Of a DNA stretch of 64,000 bases, positions 7,929-15,998 are shown in pieces. The notes under the pieces were generated by a model. That model was not told where the DNA came from and ran no database searches. It saw only the letters and a list, made by a program, of their open reading frames with translations. This DNA is from Kaistia terrae (GTDB taxonomy: Bacteria; Pseudomonadota; Alphaproteobacteria; Rhizobiales; Kaistiaceae), in the NCBI RefSeq assembly GCF_026344005.1, contig NZ_JAPKNH010000002.1, positions 682,001 to 746,000 on the forward strand. The letters run 5' to 3'. Every line of letters begins with the position of its first letter. Position 1 is the first letter of the stretch. A program made the translations under genes and the position numbers.

Positions 7929-9536
7929 ATGGTTCAACCGACACGACGCGACGCGATGCTGACATTCCTGTCGGCCTATGCTGCAGTTTCCCTATCGGGT
8001 GCCGGCCTCGCCTCGGCGGCGGCTTCGGCCGAGACAGCCGGGCTCGTGCTGGCGCCGCCAGAGCCCTTCTCCTTCGATCGCATCAAGGCGCTCGCCGCCG
8101 ACAAGGCGAGCCGTCCCTTCGTCTCGGATCGGTCGCCGCATGGCGCCATCCTCGACAAGATCGACTATGACAATTTCCAGAGCATCGTCTTCCGCAAGGA
8201 TCACGCGCTGTGGGCCGACGGCAAGGGCGGCGACCCGATCCAGCTCTTCCATCTCGGCAAGTATTTCCAGGAGCCGGCTTCGGTCCACGTCGTCGATGAC
8301 GGCCAGTCGCGCGAGATCCTCTATCGCCGCGACGCCTTCGACATGCCGAAGGGCCATCCGGCGCTCGAGCTTCCCGACGATATCGGCTTCGCCGGATTCC
8401 GCATCGAAATGCCGTCGCAGACCAGCGACTGGCTCGCCTTCCTCGGCGCGTCCTATTTCCGCTCGTCCGGCTCGCAGGACCAGTACGGCCTCTCGGCGCG
8501 CGGCATCGCCATCAACACCGCCATGCCGGAGCCGGAAGAATTCCCGCGCTTCACCGGCTTCTGGCTGGAGCGCGTGCTCGGCCAGGACGGCCGCGTCATC
8601 GTCTATTGCCTGCTCGATGGCCCAAGCCTCGCCGGCGCCTACCGGATGGATTGCATCAAGGACCCCGTCACCAAGGCCGTGGTGATGGACATCGACTGCA
8701 AGCTCTTCCCGCGCCGGCAGATCGCCCGCCTCGGCGTCGCGCCGCTGACCTCGATGTACTGGTATTCCGAGACCATGCGCAGCCAGGCCATCGACTGGCG
8801 GCCGGAAGTGCATGACAGCGACGGCCTCGGCATGTGGACCGGTTCGGGCGAACGCATCTGGCGTCCGCTCAACAATCCGACCAGCGTCATGACCAACAGT
8901 TTTCAGGACGCCGATCCGCGCGGCTTCGGTTTGCTGCAGCGCGACCGCAACTTTGATCATTTCCAGGACGACGGCGTGTTTTACGACCGCCGCCCCAGCG
9001 TCTGGGTCGAGCCCAAGGGAGCCTGGGGCAAGGGCGCGGTCCAGCTGGTCGAAATCCCGACCGATCGCGAGATCGACGACAACATCGTGCTGTACTGGGT
9101 TCCCAACGAGCCGGTGCTCGCAGGCCGCCCGCTCGAATTCGGCTACAAGCTGCATTGGGACCGCGACGAGCCCACCCCGACCGATCTCGGCCGTGTCCAG
9201 TCGACCTTCCATGGCGTTGGCGGCATTCCCGGCCAACCTCGCCCGGACGGCGCGGTGCGCTTCACCGTCGATTTCACCGGCCCGAAGGTGGCCGAACTGA
9301 AGCGCGGCGACGGCAAGCCCGAAATCACCGTCTCGCGCGGTACGGTCACGCTGGCCGATGCCTATCCGGTGGTAGCCGGCGAAAAGGGCGTCTATCGCGT
9401 CTTCTTCGACCTGGTGTCGCAGGGTGACGAGCCGATCGACATGCGGATGTTCGTCCGCGACAAGGACGGCGCGGCCCTGACGGAAACCTGGCTCTACCAG
9501 TTCTTCCCGAAGCTGGGCCACGTCGCCAAGCTCTGA
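7929..9536 (+). CDS. opgD: Periplasmic glucan biosynthesis protein, OpgG/OpgD (MdoG) family
   Basis: A 535-residue member of the MdoG/OpgD family, which trims and shapes the backbone of osmoregulated periplasmic glucans. The N-terminus looks like a Tat signal (TRRDAMLTFLSAYAAVSL), which is the feature separating OpgD from the Sec-exported OpgG. Family regions include FSFDRIKALAADKA, YDNFQSIVFR, the LGMWTGSGERIWRPLNNP segment and a C-terminal beta-sandwich ending at LYQFFPKL. ATG 7929 is preferred; ATG 7917 and GTG 7881 are in frame, and an AGGAG at 7891 fits none of them well. No membrane glucosyltransferase (opgH) lies nearby. Confidence 0.88.
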   Translation: MVQPTRRDAMLTFLSAYAAVSLSGAGLASAAASAETAGLVLAPPEPFSFDRIKALAADKASRPFVSDRSPHGAILDKIDYDNFQSIVFRKDHALWADGKGGDPIQLFHLGKYFQEPASVHVVDDGQSREILYRRDAFDMPKGHPALELPDDIGFAGFRIEMPSQTSDWLAFLGASYFRSSGSQDQYGLSARGIAINTAMPEPEEFPRFTGFWLERVLGQDGRVIVYCLLDGPSLAGAYRMDCIKDPVTKAVVMDIDCKLFPRRQIARLGVAPLTSMYWYSETMRSQAIDWRPEVHDSDGLGMWTGSGERIWRPLNNPTSVMTNSFQDADPRGFGLLQRDRNFDHFQDDGVFYDRRPSVWVEPKGAWGKGAVQLVEIPTDREIDDNIVLYWVPNEPVLAGRPLEFGYKLHWDRDEPTPTDLGRVQSTFHGVGGIPGQPRPDGAVRFTVDFTGPKVAELKRGDGKPEITVSRGTVTLADAYPVVAGEKGVYRVFFDLVSQGDEPIDMRMFVRDKDGAALTETWLYQFFPKLGHVAKL

Positions 9537-9566
9537 TCGGTCTTGGGCAAAACTTTAGTCGACAAG

Positions 9567-9595
9567 GCCCGCCGGTCACTCCGGCGGGCTTTTTC
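9567..9595 (+). terminator. Intrinsic terminator after opgD
   Basis: A perfect 9-bp stem GCCCGCCGG/CCGGCGGGC with loop TCACT is followed by a T-run, about 30 bases after the opgD stop. Confidence 0.9.
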
Positions 9596-9656
9596 TTGTC
9601 GGCACAATCCTCGTCGTCCGCCTTGCGGGAATGACGGCGGAGGATGGGCGCTCTTC

Positions 9657-9788
9657 TCTTCACCTCTCCCTGAGGGAGAGGTCGGAGCGAAGCTCCGGGT
9701 GAGGGTTTAGGAAACCATCCGGTGAGGCCGTAAACCCTCACCCGCCGCACTTCGTGCGCCGACCTCTCCCTCAGGGAGAGGTGAAGAA
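9657..9788. repeat. Palindromic dispersed repeat, family B
   Basis: Near-perfect inverted arms begin CTTCACCTCTCCCTGAGGGA and end in its complement, each followed inward by GAGGTCGG, around a unique centre with inner arms GGGTGAGGGTTTA/TAAACCCTCACCC. Just upstream (about 9610-9640) lies a fragment (CCTTGCGGGAATGACGGCGG) of the family C repeat seen at 29.6 kb. A short related piece (CTCTCCCTGAGGGAGAG) recurs at 29.75 kb. Confidence 0.8.
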
Positions 9789-9818
9789 TGAAAGCATGCC
9801 ATCCCAAATCGCGCTAAA

Positions 9819-10445
9819 ATGGGCGCGAGGGCGAACATGCGTTGCTGCATTGGCCTCCTCCTGTTGCTTTTGGCGCGCGGCGCTTCGGCCGAGGAGGTGT
9901 CGCGCGTCTATCTGGAGGAGTTTCGCCTCGGGCACGACACGGAGCGTGTCGAAACGTGGCGCGAACTCGACCCAGAAAGGGCGGTTTCCGGTTGCCGGGC
10001 GCTGGGCTTTGATTGCAGCGACGAGCCCGATCCAGCCCGTGCGGCGACCCGCTTCATCAAGGTTCCAACGGTTTCCGGCCTCTATCGCGGCACCGCCCGC
10101 ATGCTGCGCCAGAGCGGCGGAAGCTATTACGCCGCCTTCGAAGCGCCGCCCGGCTTTCGGGTCTGCAAGGCTGGCATCGACATTGTCGGCGGCTTGATCA
10201 GCCCCGGCGCGATCTTTTCAGGCTCGATCCAGCGCGCCGGTGGCGATCGCCTCGGCGTCTATGCCGCCCTGTCGCGGGACGAAGGGGCGCCCGGCAGGAT
10301 CGCCTTCCGGCTGCTCGTCGCCACCGTGCCGAGGGAGAAATTCGATGCCGACTTCTGCTGGCCCGACGGCACCATCCTCTTTCTCTGCCTCGGCGAAAAG
10401 CGCTGCCAGGCGAGCCGATCCTATCCGGAGGCAGAGCTGCGGTAG
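9819..10445 (+). CDS. Exported protein of unknown function
   Basis: I do not recognise this 208-residue protein. It begins with a clear Sec signal (MRCCIGLLLLLLARGASA, cleaved before EEVSR); the real start may be ATG 9837 rather than 9819. The mature part has at least five cysteines (SGCRALGFDCSD, FRVCKAG, FDADFCWPD, LFLCLGEKRCQ), suggesting disulfides in the periplasm. Codon use resembles the neighbours, and the frame is chosen over an overlapping one (9754-10197) because of the signal peptide. It is flanked by repeats on both sides and appears to be transcribed alone. Confidence 0.7.
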   Translation: MGARANMRCCIGLLLLLLARGASAEEVSRVYLEEFRLGHDTERVETWRELDPERAVSGCRALGFDCSDEPDPARAATRFIKVPTVSGLYRGTARMLRQSGGSYYAAFEAPPGFRVCKAGIDIVGGLISPGAIFSGSIQRAGGDRLGVYAALSRDEGAPGRIAFRLLVATVPREKFDADFCWPDGTILFLCLGEKRCQASRSYPEAELR

Positions 10446-10480
10446 GCGCCGGACAAGCATGGCACTTTCTCGACCTCTCC

Positions 10481-10870
10481 CTGGGGAGACCTTTGCACAA
10501 CGCTGAAAGGCAGTTCTGCAGCACTCAACGTCCAACATCCTGAGGAGGCTTGCGCAGCAAGCCGTCTCGAAGGACGCCCCCCCTTGGGGCAGATGCCGAC
10601 GACACTACCACTCTGTGTGCTTCGAGACGGCCCTCCGGGCCTCCTCAGCATGTTGAGGATGTTGTCGCGCGTAGCTCTTCCTGAGGGAGACCTTTGCACA
10701 ATGCTGAAAGGCACTTCTGCAGAAACCCATTTTCAACATCCTGAGGAGGCTTTCGCAGAAAGCCGTCTCGAAGGACGCACGGCCTAAGGGCAAGTTTCTC
10801 TAGGGTTTGCATACCACTATGCGTCCAGACGGCCCTGCGCGCCTCCTCGGGATGTTGAGGGCGGGGTTCT
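10481..10870. repeat. Two tandem copies of a palindromic repeat (family D)
   Basis: Bases 10481-10577 and 10681-10779 are direct copies sharing GAGACCTTTGCACAA, CTGAAAGGCA, CAACATCCTGAGGAGGCT and GCCGTCTCGAAGGACGC. Each is followed by an inverted partner (CGAGACGGCCCTCCGGGCCT at about 10624 and AGACGGCCCTGCGCGCCTCC at about 10825, then ATGTTGAGG). The 10446-11164 gap otherwise holds no gene I can support; the remaining 290 bp before the EamA gene look unique and non-coding. Confidence 0.8.
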
Positions 10871-11164
10871 GCAAGAGGCTTCCCCGGACACAGGTTAGAA
10901 GCCAGCTGCCATCCAAATGAATCTCGCTATAGGGGCACGGAAGCCGCCATGCGGCAGCAAGGCGCAGCCATCGCGATCACTTCGTCATGGTGGCTTCGCA
11001 CGGTTCTGCTACATCGCATTCTGGCTGGCCAGACGGCCCGGACCTCCGCGATCGGAGGAGCTCTGCTTGCGATCACCTGGGAGGGGCGCGGGGAGGGCAA
11101 CCGGCAAAGTCGACCGCTGCCACCTTGACCTGCCCATAGAAATTATCTGCAAAAGGCCTCTCCC

Positions 11165-12133
11165 GTGCAGTCTGATCCGGTCCTCAAGGGCCTCCTCCTC
11201 GGCTTTGCCGCTTTCGCCGCCTTTGCCTTCTCCGACGCCAGCGTCAAAGTTCTCGCCGGGTCGCTGCCGCCCTACGAGATCGCCTTCATCGGCTCGCTGT
11301 TCGGCCTCGCCGCGATCCCCTTCCTGAAGAAGTCCACCGACCGCTGGGGCGACATCGTGCGCACGACGAACCGGCCGCTCTGGCTGGTGCGCTTCGTCGC
11401 CAACGGCTTCGCCTGCATCGGCAGCGTCACCGCCTTCAGCCATCTCTCCATGGCGGAAGCCTTTGCGCTGATCTTCCTGCTGCCGGCCTTCGTCACCATC
11501 ATGTCGGTGCTCTTCCTCAAGGAGAAGGTCGGCCTGAAGCGCTGGAGCGCCGTCGCCATCGGCTTCATCGGCGTGCTGATCGTGCTGCGCCCCGGTTTTC
11601 GCGAGCTCTCGATCGGTCATCTCGGCGCGGTAATCGGCGGCCTCGGCGGCGCCATCTCGATCGTCGTCTATCGCGCGGCCGGCCCGAGCGAGAAGAACAT
11701 CTCGCTCTATGGCGCCGGCGTGCTCGGCACGTTCTTCATCTGCGGTCTCGCGATGATCCCGTCCCTCGCGCTCCCGACGTGGACGCAGATGGGCTGGCTT
11801 GCCGGCTACGGCATTCTCTGCGCGGTCGGCAACATCCTCTTGATGATGGCGGCCTTCCGCGCCCCGGCGGCAATGATCGGCCCGACGCAATACAGCCAGA
11901 TGCTCTGGGCGATCTTGATCGACACCTTCGTGTTCCACATCCATCTCGAACTGCCGATGCTTCTGGGCATCATTCTCATCGTCGGCTCCGGCGTCTTGAC
12001 CCTCTGGCGCGAAAAGGCGCGAGGCACCCCGCTCCCGCACTCGGTCGCGGCGGACAGCCAGGCGGGGCTGGGAACTGCGGATGCCGGGGAAGGCGTGGCG
12101 GACTTCGAAGGGCGCTTGGTTCCGGCGGAGTAG
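11165..12133 (+). CDS. EamA/DMT-family permease
   Basis: A 322-residue inner-membrane protein with about ten hydrophobic helices in two EamA repeats, the layout of drug/metabolite transporters such as RhaT- or YdcZ-like exporters. The first repeat starts LLLGFAAFAAFAFSDASVKV; the second has the YSQMLWAILIDTFVFH segment near residue 245. Substrate is unknown. The start is GTG 11165, the first possible one; no strong ribosome site is visible. The last 45 residues form a polar cytoplasmic tail. Confidence 0.85.
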   Translation: MQSDPVLKGLLLGFAAFAAFAFSDASVKVLAGSLPPYEIAFIGSLFGLAAIPFLKKSTDRWGDIVRTTNRPLWLVRFVANGFACIGSVTAFSHLSMAEAFALIFLLPAFVTIMSVLFLKEKVGLKRWSAVAIGFIGVLIVLRPGFRELSIGHLGAVIGGLGGAISIVVYRAAGPSEKNISLYGAGVLGTFFICGLAMIPSLALPTWTQMGWLAGYGILCAVGNILLMMAAFRAPAAMIGPTQYSQMLWAILIDTFVFHIHLELPMLLGIILIVGSGVLTLWREKARGTPLPHSVAADSQAGLGTADAGEGVADFEGRLVPAE

Positions 12134-12294
12134 GGGCCGGATCGCTCATGACATACGAGACAGGCCTTCACCCACCCAACAGGCTGGAGGGGTAGAAGGC
12201 CGTCCTGCGAAAGTATCGGCGCCTGATGGAATGGATGTCGCGTTAATTTCATGAGTTATGTCAGCCTGATATTACTGCGCTACTTTCAATATCC

Positions 12295-12309
12295 GGTAAC
12301 GCGCTTACC
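12295..12309. promoter_or_regulatory. Candidate operator upstream of the small-protein pair
   Basis: Inverted repeat GGTAA-CGCGC-TTACC sits 36 bases upstream of the -10 box of the next gene, in an unusually AT-rich gap for this window. Its role as an operator is inferred from position only. Confidence 0.35.
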
Positions 12310-12344
12310 GCGATAAATTGATTATCCTCGCCATGCGTGCAAAC

Positions 12345-12350
12345 TATAAT
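12345..12350 (+). promoter_or_regulatory. Consensus -10 box of the small-protein pair
   Basis: A perfect TATAAT lies 33 bases before the ATG at 12383. TTATCC stands 17 bases upstream as a weak -35. A fully consensus -10 is unusual in this GC-rich genome and suggests strong housekeeping-sigma transcription. Confidence 0.6.
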
Positions 12351-12382
12351 CGTGCATCCATTTAATATTGGAGGGTGCAAGA

Positions 12383-12661
12383 ATGGCAGTACGTTCGATT
12401 GGTTGGGCAACTATTGCCGCCAATAGCAGTATGGACTGGTTCATTCACGGTTTCACAAACCGGGAATCGGTCGTTTACAGTCTCGTGGTCTTTCCGGGGT
12501 CGGGAAACGGGGTGCTGTACCCGAAGGGCGACGCCACACTCTACCAGGGCCGCTACGTCAAGCATGTCGACGGCACCTTCGCGCAGGTGGTGACGATCCG
12601 GAACAACGCGCCGTACAATACCTGCAACGTCAACCTGCTGGCGCAGGTCGAGTCATTCTGA
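12383..12661 (+). CDS. Small protein of unknown function, beta-rich
   Basis: I do not recognise this 92-residue protein. It has no signal peptide or membrane helix and looks all-beta, with many aromatic and Val/Tyr strands (SSMDWFIHGFTNRESVVYSL, then GRYVKHVDGTFAQVVTIRNN). The pattern of a W-F-GF turn, a strand pair, and a late VTIRN strand recalls small accessory beta-sandwich domains; that is an impression only. ATG 12383 has GGAGGG 8 bases upstream. It is followed after 28 bp by a second small gene with its own good ribosome site, so the two likely form one operon. Confidence 0.7.
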   Translation: MAVRSIGWATIAANSSMDWFIHGFTNRESVVYSLVVFPGSGNGVLYPKGDATLYQGRYVKHVDGTFAQVVTIRNNAPYNTCNVNLLAQVESF

Positions 12662-12689
12662 TCCCCACATCCATTTTCGGGAGGAATTC

Positions 12690-12893
12690 ATGGCAAAGGT
12701 AGATGCCTCGATCGTCCATGACGAGTTCGGCGAGATCCAGTCGGTGAGCTATTTCGAGAAGGGCGTGAAGGCCTTCGTGCTGACCGGCGCGCAACAGCGT
12801 GTGTTCGAGACCAAGCTCGATCAGGAGGGGGTCGAAAATCTGATCAGCTCCCAGCGCGTGGACGTTGCGAAGCAGGCGCTCAGCAAGAAGTAG
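12690..12893 (+). CDS. Small cytoplasmic protein of unknown function
   Basis: A 67-residue polar protein with no membrane segment (core VSYFEKGVKAFVLTGAQQRV; lysine-rich end ALSKK). ATG 12690 follows GGGAGGAATTC, a strong ribosome site. It lies 28 bp behind the preceding small gene in the same direction and probably shares its promoter. I know of no family for it. Confidence 0.65.
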   Translation: MAKVDASIVHDEFGEIQSVSYFEKGVKAFVLTGAQQRVFETKLDQEGVENLISSQRVDVAKQALSKK

Positions 12894-12916
12894 GCGAGAA
12901 ACGGGTCCAATTCGAG

Positions 12917-12950
12917 AGGGGCGGCTCGTCCGGCAGGATGGGCCGCTCCC
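12917..12950 (+). terminator. Possible terminator of the small-protein pair
   Basis: An imperfect hairpin (GGGGCGGCTCGTCC / GGATGGGCCGCTCC) follows the second gene by about 24 bases. The T-rich tract after it is weak and displaced (CCCCTAATTTTC). Confidence 0.45.
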
Positions 12951-13010
12951 GTATTCCCCTAATTTTCCGCAATCACAACACCCTCTTTGCGCAATTTTCT
13001 TCTCCGGGGG

Positions 13011-13016
13011 TTGACG
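13011..13016 (+). promoter_or_regulatory. Possible -35 box of the ilvB leader transcript
   Basis: TTGACG with a CATCTT at 17-base spacing (13034-13039) would start transcription a few bases before the leader ORF at 13069. The -10 match is weak. Confidence 0.4.
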
Positions 13017-13068
13017 GGCGGATCGCGCTGCGGCATCTTCCGGCGAATTCAAATCGAAGGGCCCGGAC

Positions 13069-13113
13069 ATGATCCGCCGCAACGTTATTGTACTTAGAGA
13101 GCGCACTGCCTGA
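13069..13113 (+). CDS. ilvB leader peptide (attenuation)
   Basis: A 14-codon ORF reads MIRRNVIVLRERTA, with isoleucine, valine, isoleucine, valine and leucine among its residues, including the block VIVL. It ends 118 bases before ilvB, between a plausible promoter and a hairpin followed by six T. This is the classical layout of ribosome-mediated attenuation for branched-chain amino acid genes: low charging of Val, Ile or Leu tRNA stalls the ribosome and allows read-through. It is too short for normal ORF callers. Confidence 0.8.
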   Translation: MIRRNVIVLRERTA

Positions 13114-13144
13114 TGGTCTAAAGCCGTCACGATAGGTAGTGCGC
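13101..13144 (+). promoter_or_regulatory. Alternative (pause/antiterminator) hairpin of the ilvB leader
   Basis: GCGCACTGCC (13101-13110, inside the end of the leader ORF) pairs with GGTAGTGCGC (13135-13144). A ribosome stalled on VIVL would affect this helix, so it is a candidate switching element. Confidence 0.55.
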
Positions 13145-13151
13145 GAAAATG

Positions 13152-13172
13152 GGCCCCGAGAGGGCCTTTTTT
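13152..13172 (+). terminator. Attenuator terminator before ilvB
   Basis: GGCCC-CGAGA-GGGCC followed directly by TTTTTT, preceded by an A-run, lies 60 bases before the ilvB start and 39 bases after the leader stop. Confidence 0.8.
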
Positions 13173-13231
13173 ATTGGCTTGATGGAACTGCAAGGCGGAC
13201 AGCTCAAATGGGTCCGCGACGGAGCGAAACG

Positions 13232-14998
13232 ATGACACGGCAGATGACCGGCGCAGAGATGGTCGTTCAGGCATTGATCGACCAGGGTGTGGAACACCTT
13301 TTCGGCTATCCCGGTGGCTCCGTGCTGCCGATCTATGACGAGCTGTTCCAGCAGGACAAGGTCCAGCACATCCTCGTCCGCCAGGAAGGCGGGGCAGGGC
13401 ATTCGGCCGAAGGCTATGCCCGCTCCACCGGCAAGGTCGGCGTCGTCCTCGTCACCTCCGGCCCCGGCGCCACCAACATGGTCACGCCCTTGGCCGATGC
13501 GCTGATGGATTCCATTCCCATGGTCTGCATCACCGGCCAGGTCGCCACCCATCTGATCGGCTCGGACGCTTTCCAGGAAGCGGACACCGTCGGCATCACG
13601 CGCCCCTGCACCAAGCACAATTGGCTGGTCAAGGACGTGAACGACCTCGCGCGCATCCTGCACGAAGCCTTCTATGTCGCGCGTTCGGGCCGTCCGGGTC
13701 CGGTCGTCGTCGATATTCCGAAGGACGTCCAGTTCGCCACCGGCACCTATCAGGGTCCGGCTCTCGTCGAGCACAAGACCTATCGTCCGCGCGTCGAGGG
13801 CGACCAGGCCGCGATCCTGGCTGCCGTCGAGATGATCGCCAAGGCGAAGAAGCCGCTGTTCTATACCGGCGGCGGCGTCATCAACTCCGGCCCCGAGGCT
13901 TCGGCCTTGCTGCGCGAACTGGCGCATCTGACCGGCTTCCCGGTCACGTCGACGTTGATGGGCCTCGGCGCATTCCCGGCGACCGACAAGCAGTGGCTCG
14001 GCATGCTCGGCATGCACGGCACCTATGAAGCCAACAACGCGATGCATGACTGCGACGTGATGATCAATGTCGGCGCGCGCTTCGACGACCGCATCACCGG
14101 CCGCCTCGATGCGTTCTCGCCCGGTTCGAAGAAGATCCATATCGACATCGATCCGTCCTCGATCAACAAGAACGTCCGCGTCGACATCGGCATTGTCGGC
14201 GACGTCGCGCATGTGCTGAAGGCGATGCTGGCCGCGTGGAAATCCGCCGGTCACAAGCCCGACAAGGCAGGCCTGAAGAGCTGGTGGAGCGAGATCGACG
14301 GCTGGCGCGCGCGCAACAGCCTCGGCTTCCGCCAGAACAGCGAGACGATCCTGCCGCAATACGCGATCCGCACGCTTTATGAGCGGACGCTGGGCAAGGA
14401 CGTCTACATCTCGACGGAAGTCGGCCAGCACCAGATGTGGGCGGCGCAGTATTTCGGCTTTGACGAGCCGAACCGCTGGATGACGTCGGGCGGCCTCGGC
14501 ACGATGGGCTATGGCCTGCCGGCGGCGATCGGCGCGCAGGCGGCGCATCGCGACGCGCTCTGCATCGACATTGCCGGTGACGCCTCGATCCTGATGAACA
14601 TTCAGGAGCTGTCGACGGCGATCCAGCATGAACTGCCGGTCAAGGTTTTCATTTTGAACAACCAGTACATGGGCATGGTGCGCCAGTGGCAGCAGCTGCT
14701 GCATGGCAACCGCCTGTCGCACTCGTACACGGACTCCTTGCCCGATTTCGTCAAGCTGGCGGAAGCTTATGGCGCGATCGGCATGCGCTGCGAAAAGGCG
14801 TCCGAGCTCGAAGGCGCGATCGATGCGATGATCGCAGCCCCGGGTCCGGTGCTGTTCGATTGCCGCGTCGCCAACCTCGCCAACTGCTTCCCGATGATCC
14901 CCTCGGGCAAGGCGCATAACGAGATGCTGCTGGCAGCGGACGCGACCGACGAAGTGATCGCCAACGCCATCGACGCGGCCGGCAAGGCGCTGGTCTAA
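13232..14998 (+). CDS. ilvB: Acetolactate synthase large (catalytic) subunit
   Basis: This 588-residue thiamine-diphosphate enzyme makes acetolactate or acetohydroxybutyrate, the first common step to valine, leucine and isoleucine. It shows the FGYPGGSVLPIYDEL start, catalytic glutamate in RQEGGAGHSAEGYAR, the FAD-binding middle domain, and the ThDP/metal motif IAGDASILMNIQE (residues about 448-460; GDAS rather than GDGS, which is usual for alphaproteobacteria). ATG 13232 has GGAG at 8-10 bases; upstream in-frame ATGs have no ribosome site. An attenuation leader precedes it and the regulatory subunit ilvN follows after 160 bp that hold a repeat. Confidence 0.96.
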   Translation: MTRQMTGAEMVVQALIDQGVEHLFGYPGGSVLPIYDELFQQDKVQHILVRQEGGAGHSAEGYARSTGKVGVVLVTSGPGATNMVTPLADALMDSIPMVCITGQVATHLIGSDAFQEADTVGITRPCTKHNWLVKDVNDLARILHEAFYVARSGRPGPVVVDIPKDVQFATGTYQGPALVEHKTYRPRVEGDQAAILAAVEMIAKAKKPLFYTGGGVINSGPEASALLRELAHLTGFPVTSTLMGLGAFPATDKQWLGMLGMHGTYEANNAMHDCDVMINVGARFDDRITGRLDAFSPGSKKIHIDIDPSSINKNVRVDIGIVGDVAHVLKAMLAAWKSAGHKPDKAGLKSWWSEIDGWRARNSLGFRQNSETILPQYAIRTLYERTLGKDVYISTEVGQHQMWAAQYFGFDEPNRWMTSGGLGTMGYGLPAAIGAQAAHRDALCIDIAGDASILMNIQELSTAIQHELPVKVFILNNQYMGMVRQWQQLLHGNRLSHSYTDSLPDFVKLAEAYGAIGMRCEKASELEGAIDAMIAAPGPVLFDCRVANLANCFPMIPSGKAHNEMLLAADATDEVIANAIDAAGKALV

Positions 14999-15018
14999 TC
15001 CTTCAATAAGCCAATCTT

Positions 15019-15117
15019 GGCGTCATCCCGGGCGAAGCGCAGCTGAGACCCGGGATCCATTCAGGCGGAGAACCGTCACGGCTGAATGGGTCCCCGCTTT
15101 CGCGGGGATGACGGCGA
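15019..15117. repeat. Palindromic repeat between ilvB and ilvN (family E)
   Basis: The element begins CGTCATCCCGGGCGAAGCGC, carries GACCCGGGATCCATTCAGGC, then an inverted half with GAATGGGTCCCCGC, and ends CGCGGGGATGACG. This pattern is common among Hyphomicrobiales intergenic repeats. It separates two genes that are expected to be co-transcribed. Confidence 0.75.
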
Positions 15118-15157
15118 GCCATTGTTTCAGGCGGATGCCGAATATTTGGAGAACAAC

Positions 15158-15697
15158 ATGCAGCCTGGATCCGTCTACGCGATCAAGGAAGGCAAGGATA
15201 AGACCGAGCAGCACACGCTATCGGTGCTTGTCGACAACGAGCCGGGCGTCCTAGCCCGCGTCATCGGCCTGTTTTCGGGGCGCGGCTACAACATCGAGAG
15301 CCTGACCGTCTCGGAGACCGAGCACGAGAAGCATCGCTCGCGCATCACCGTCGTGACGGCTGGCCCGCCGCAGGTGATCGAGCAGATCAAGGCGCAACTG
15401 GAGCGCATGGTGCCGGTGCACCGGGTCATCGATTTGACCGTCACCGGCAAGGCGATCGAGCGCGAACTGCTGCTGATCAAGGTGCGCGGCGCCGGCGACG
15501 ACCGGGTCGAGGCGCTGCGGCTTGCCGACGCCTTCCGCGCTCGCGTGATCGATGCAACGACCGAGAGCTTCGTGTTCGAGCTGACCGGCCGCACCGACAA
15601 GCTCGATCAGTTCATCCTGCTGATGCAGCCGATCGGCCTGGTCGAAGTCTCGCGCACCGGCGTCGCCGCCATCACGCGCGGCCCGGAAGCGACCTGA
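15158..15697 (+). CDS. ilvN: Acetolactate synthase small (regulatory) subunit
   Basis: The 179-residue regulatory subunit binds IlvB, raises its activity and gives valine feedback control. An ACT domain occupies residues about 24-100 (HTLSVLVDNEPGVLARVIGL, the GYNIESLTV motif), followed by the C-terminal ALS_ss domain (ELLLIKVRG, ESFVFELTG). ATG 15158 has GGAG 7 bases upstream; the frame is open upstream to 15086 only through the repeat. It follows ilvB and ends in a terminator. Confidence 0.95.
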   Translation: MQPGSVYAIKEGKDKTEQHTLSVLVDNEPGVLARVIGLFSGRGYNIESLTVSETEHEKHRSRITVVTAGPPQVIEQIKAQLERMVPVHRVIDLTVTGKAIERELLLIKVRGAGDDRVEALRLADAFRARVIDATTESFVFELTGRTDKLDQFILLMQPIGLVEVSRTGVAAITRGPEAT

Positions 15698-15726
15698 GGC
15701 TTTCAGGCATCGCCGAACCAAAGAGA

Positions 15727-15755
15727 GGCCGGATCGCAGGATTCGGCCTTTTTTG
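15727..15755 (+). terminator. Terminator after ilvN
   Basis: Stem GGCCGGATC / GGATTCGGCC with a short loop, then TTTTTTG, 30 bases after the ilvN stop. Confidence 0.85.
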
Positions 15756-15998
15756 TTGGCTGTCGCTCGGGCCGATGGCCTTGTCGCGGTCGGATCGGGT
15801 TGTTATCCTTCCGACTTCACGGGATTCACAGAGAAGGGGAAGCCGGTGCTCTATCATCGCTTCCACGACAGAACCCGAGGACCTGTCTTCGCCCCGCGCC
15901 TGATTCCGCGGGGCTGACCAGGGACCGCATTGCCGTCTCATCGTCAGCCTTTCCGGCACGGTTTGTCGTGCCAGCCTGTCTGATTCTATGAGATCCCA

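Noticed and set aside
10917-11327. 136-codon ORF upstream of and overlapping the EamA gene
   Set aside because: It overlaps the permease in another frame and is rich in Arg, Pro and Ser as expected for non-coding GC-rich sequence.
13139-13231. N-terminal extension of ilvB from the upstream start
   Set aside because: It would include the attenuator terminator in the coding region; family alignment and the ribosome site support ATG 13232.
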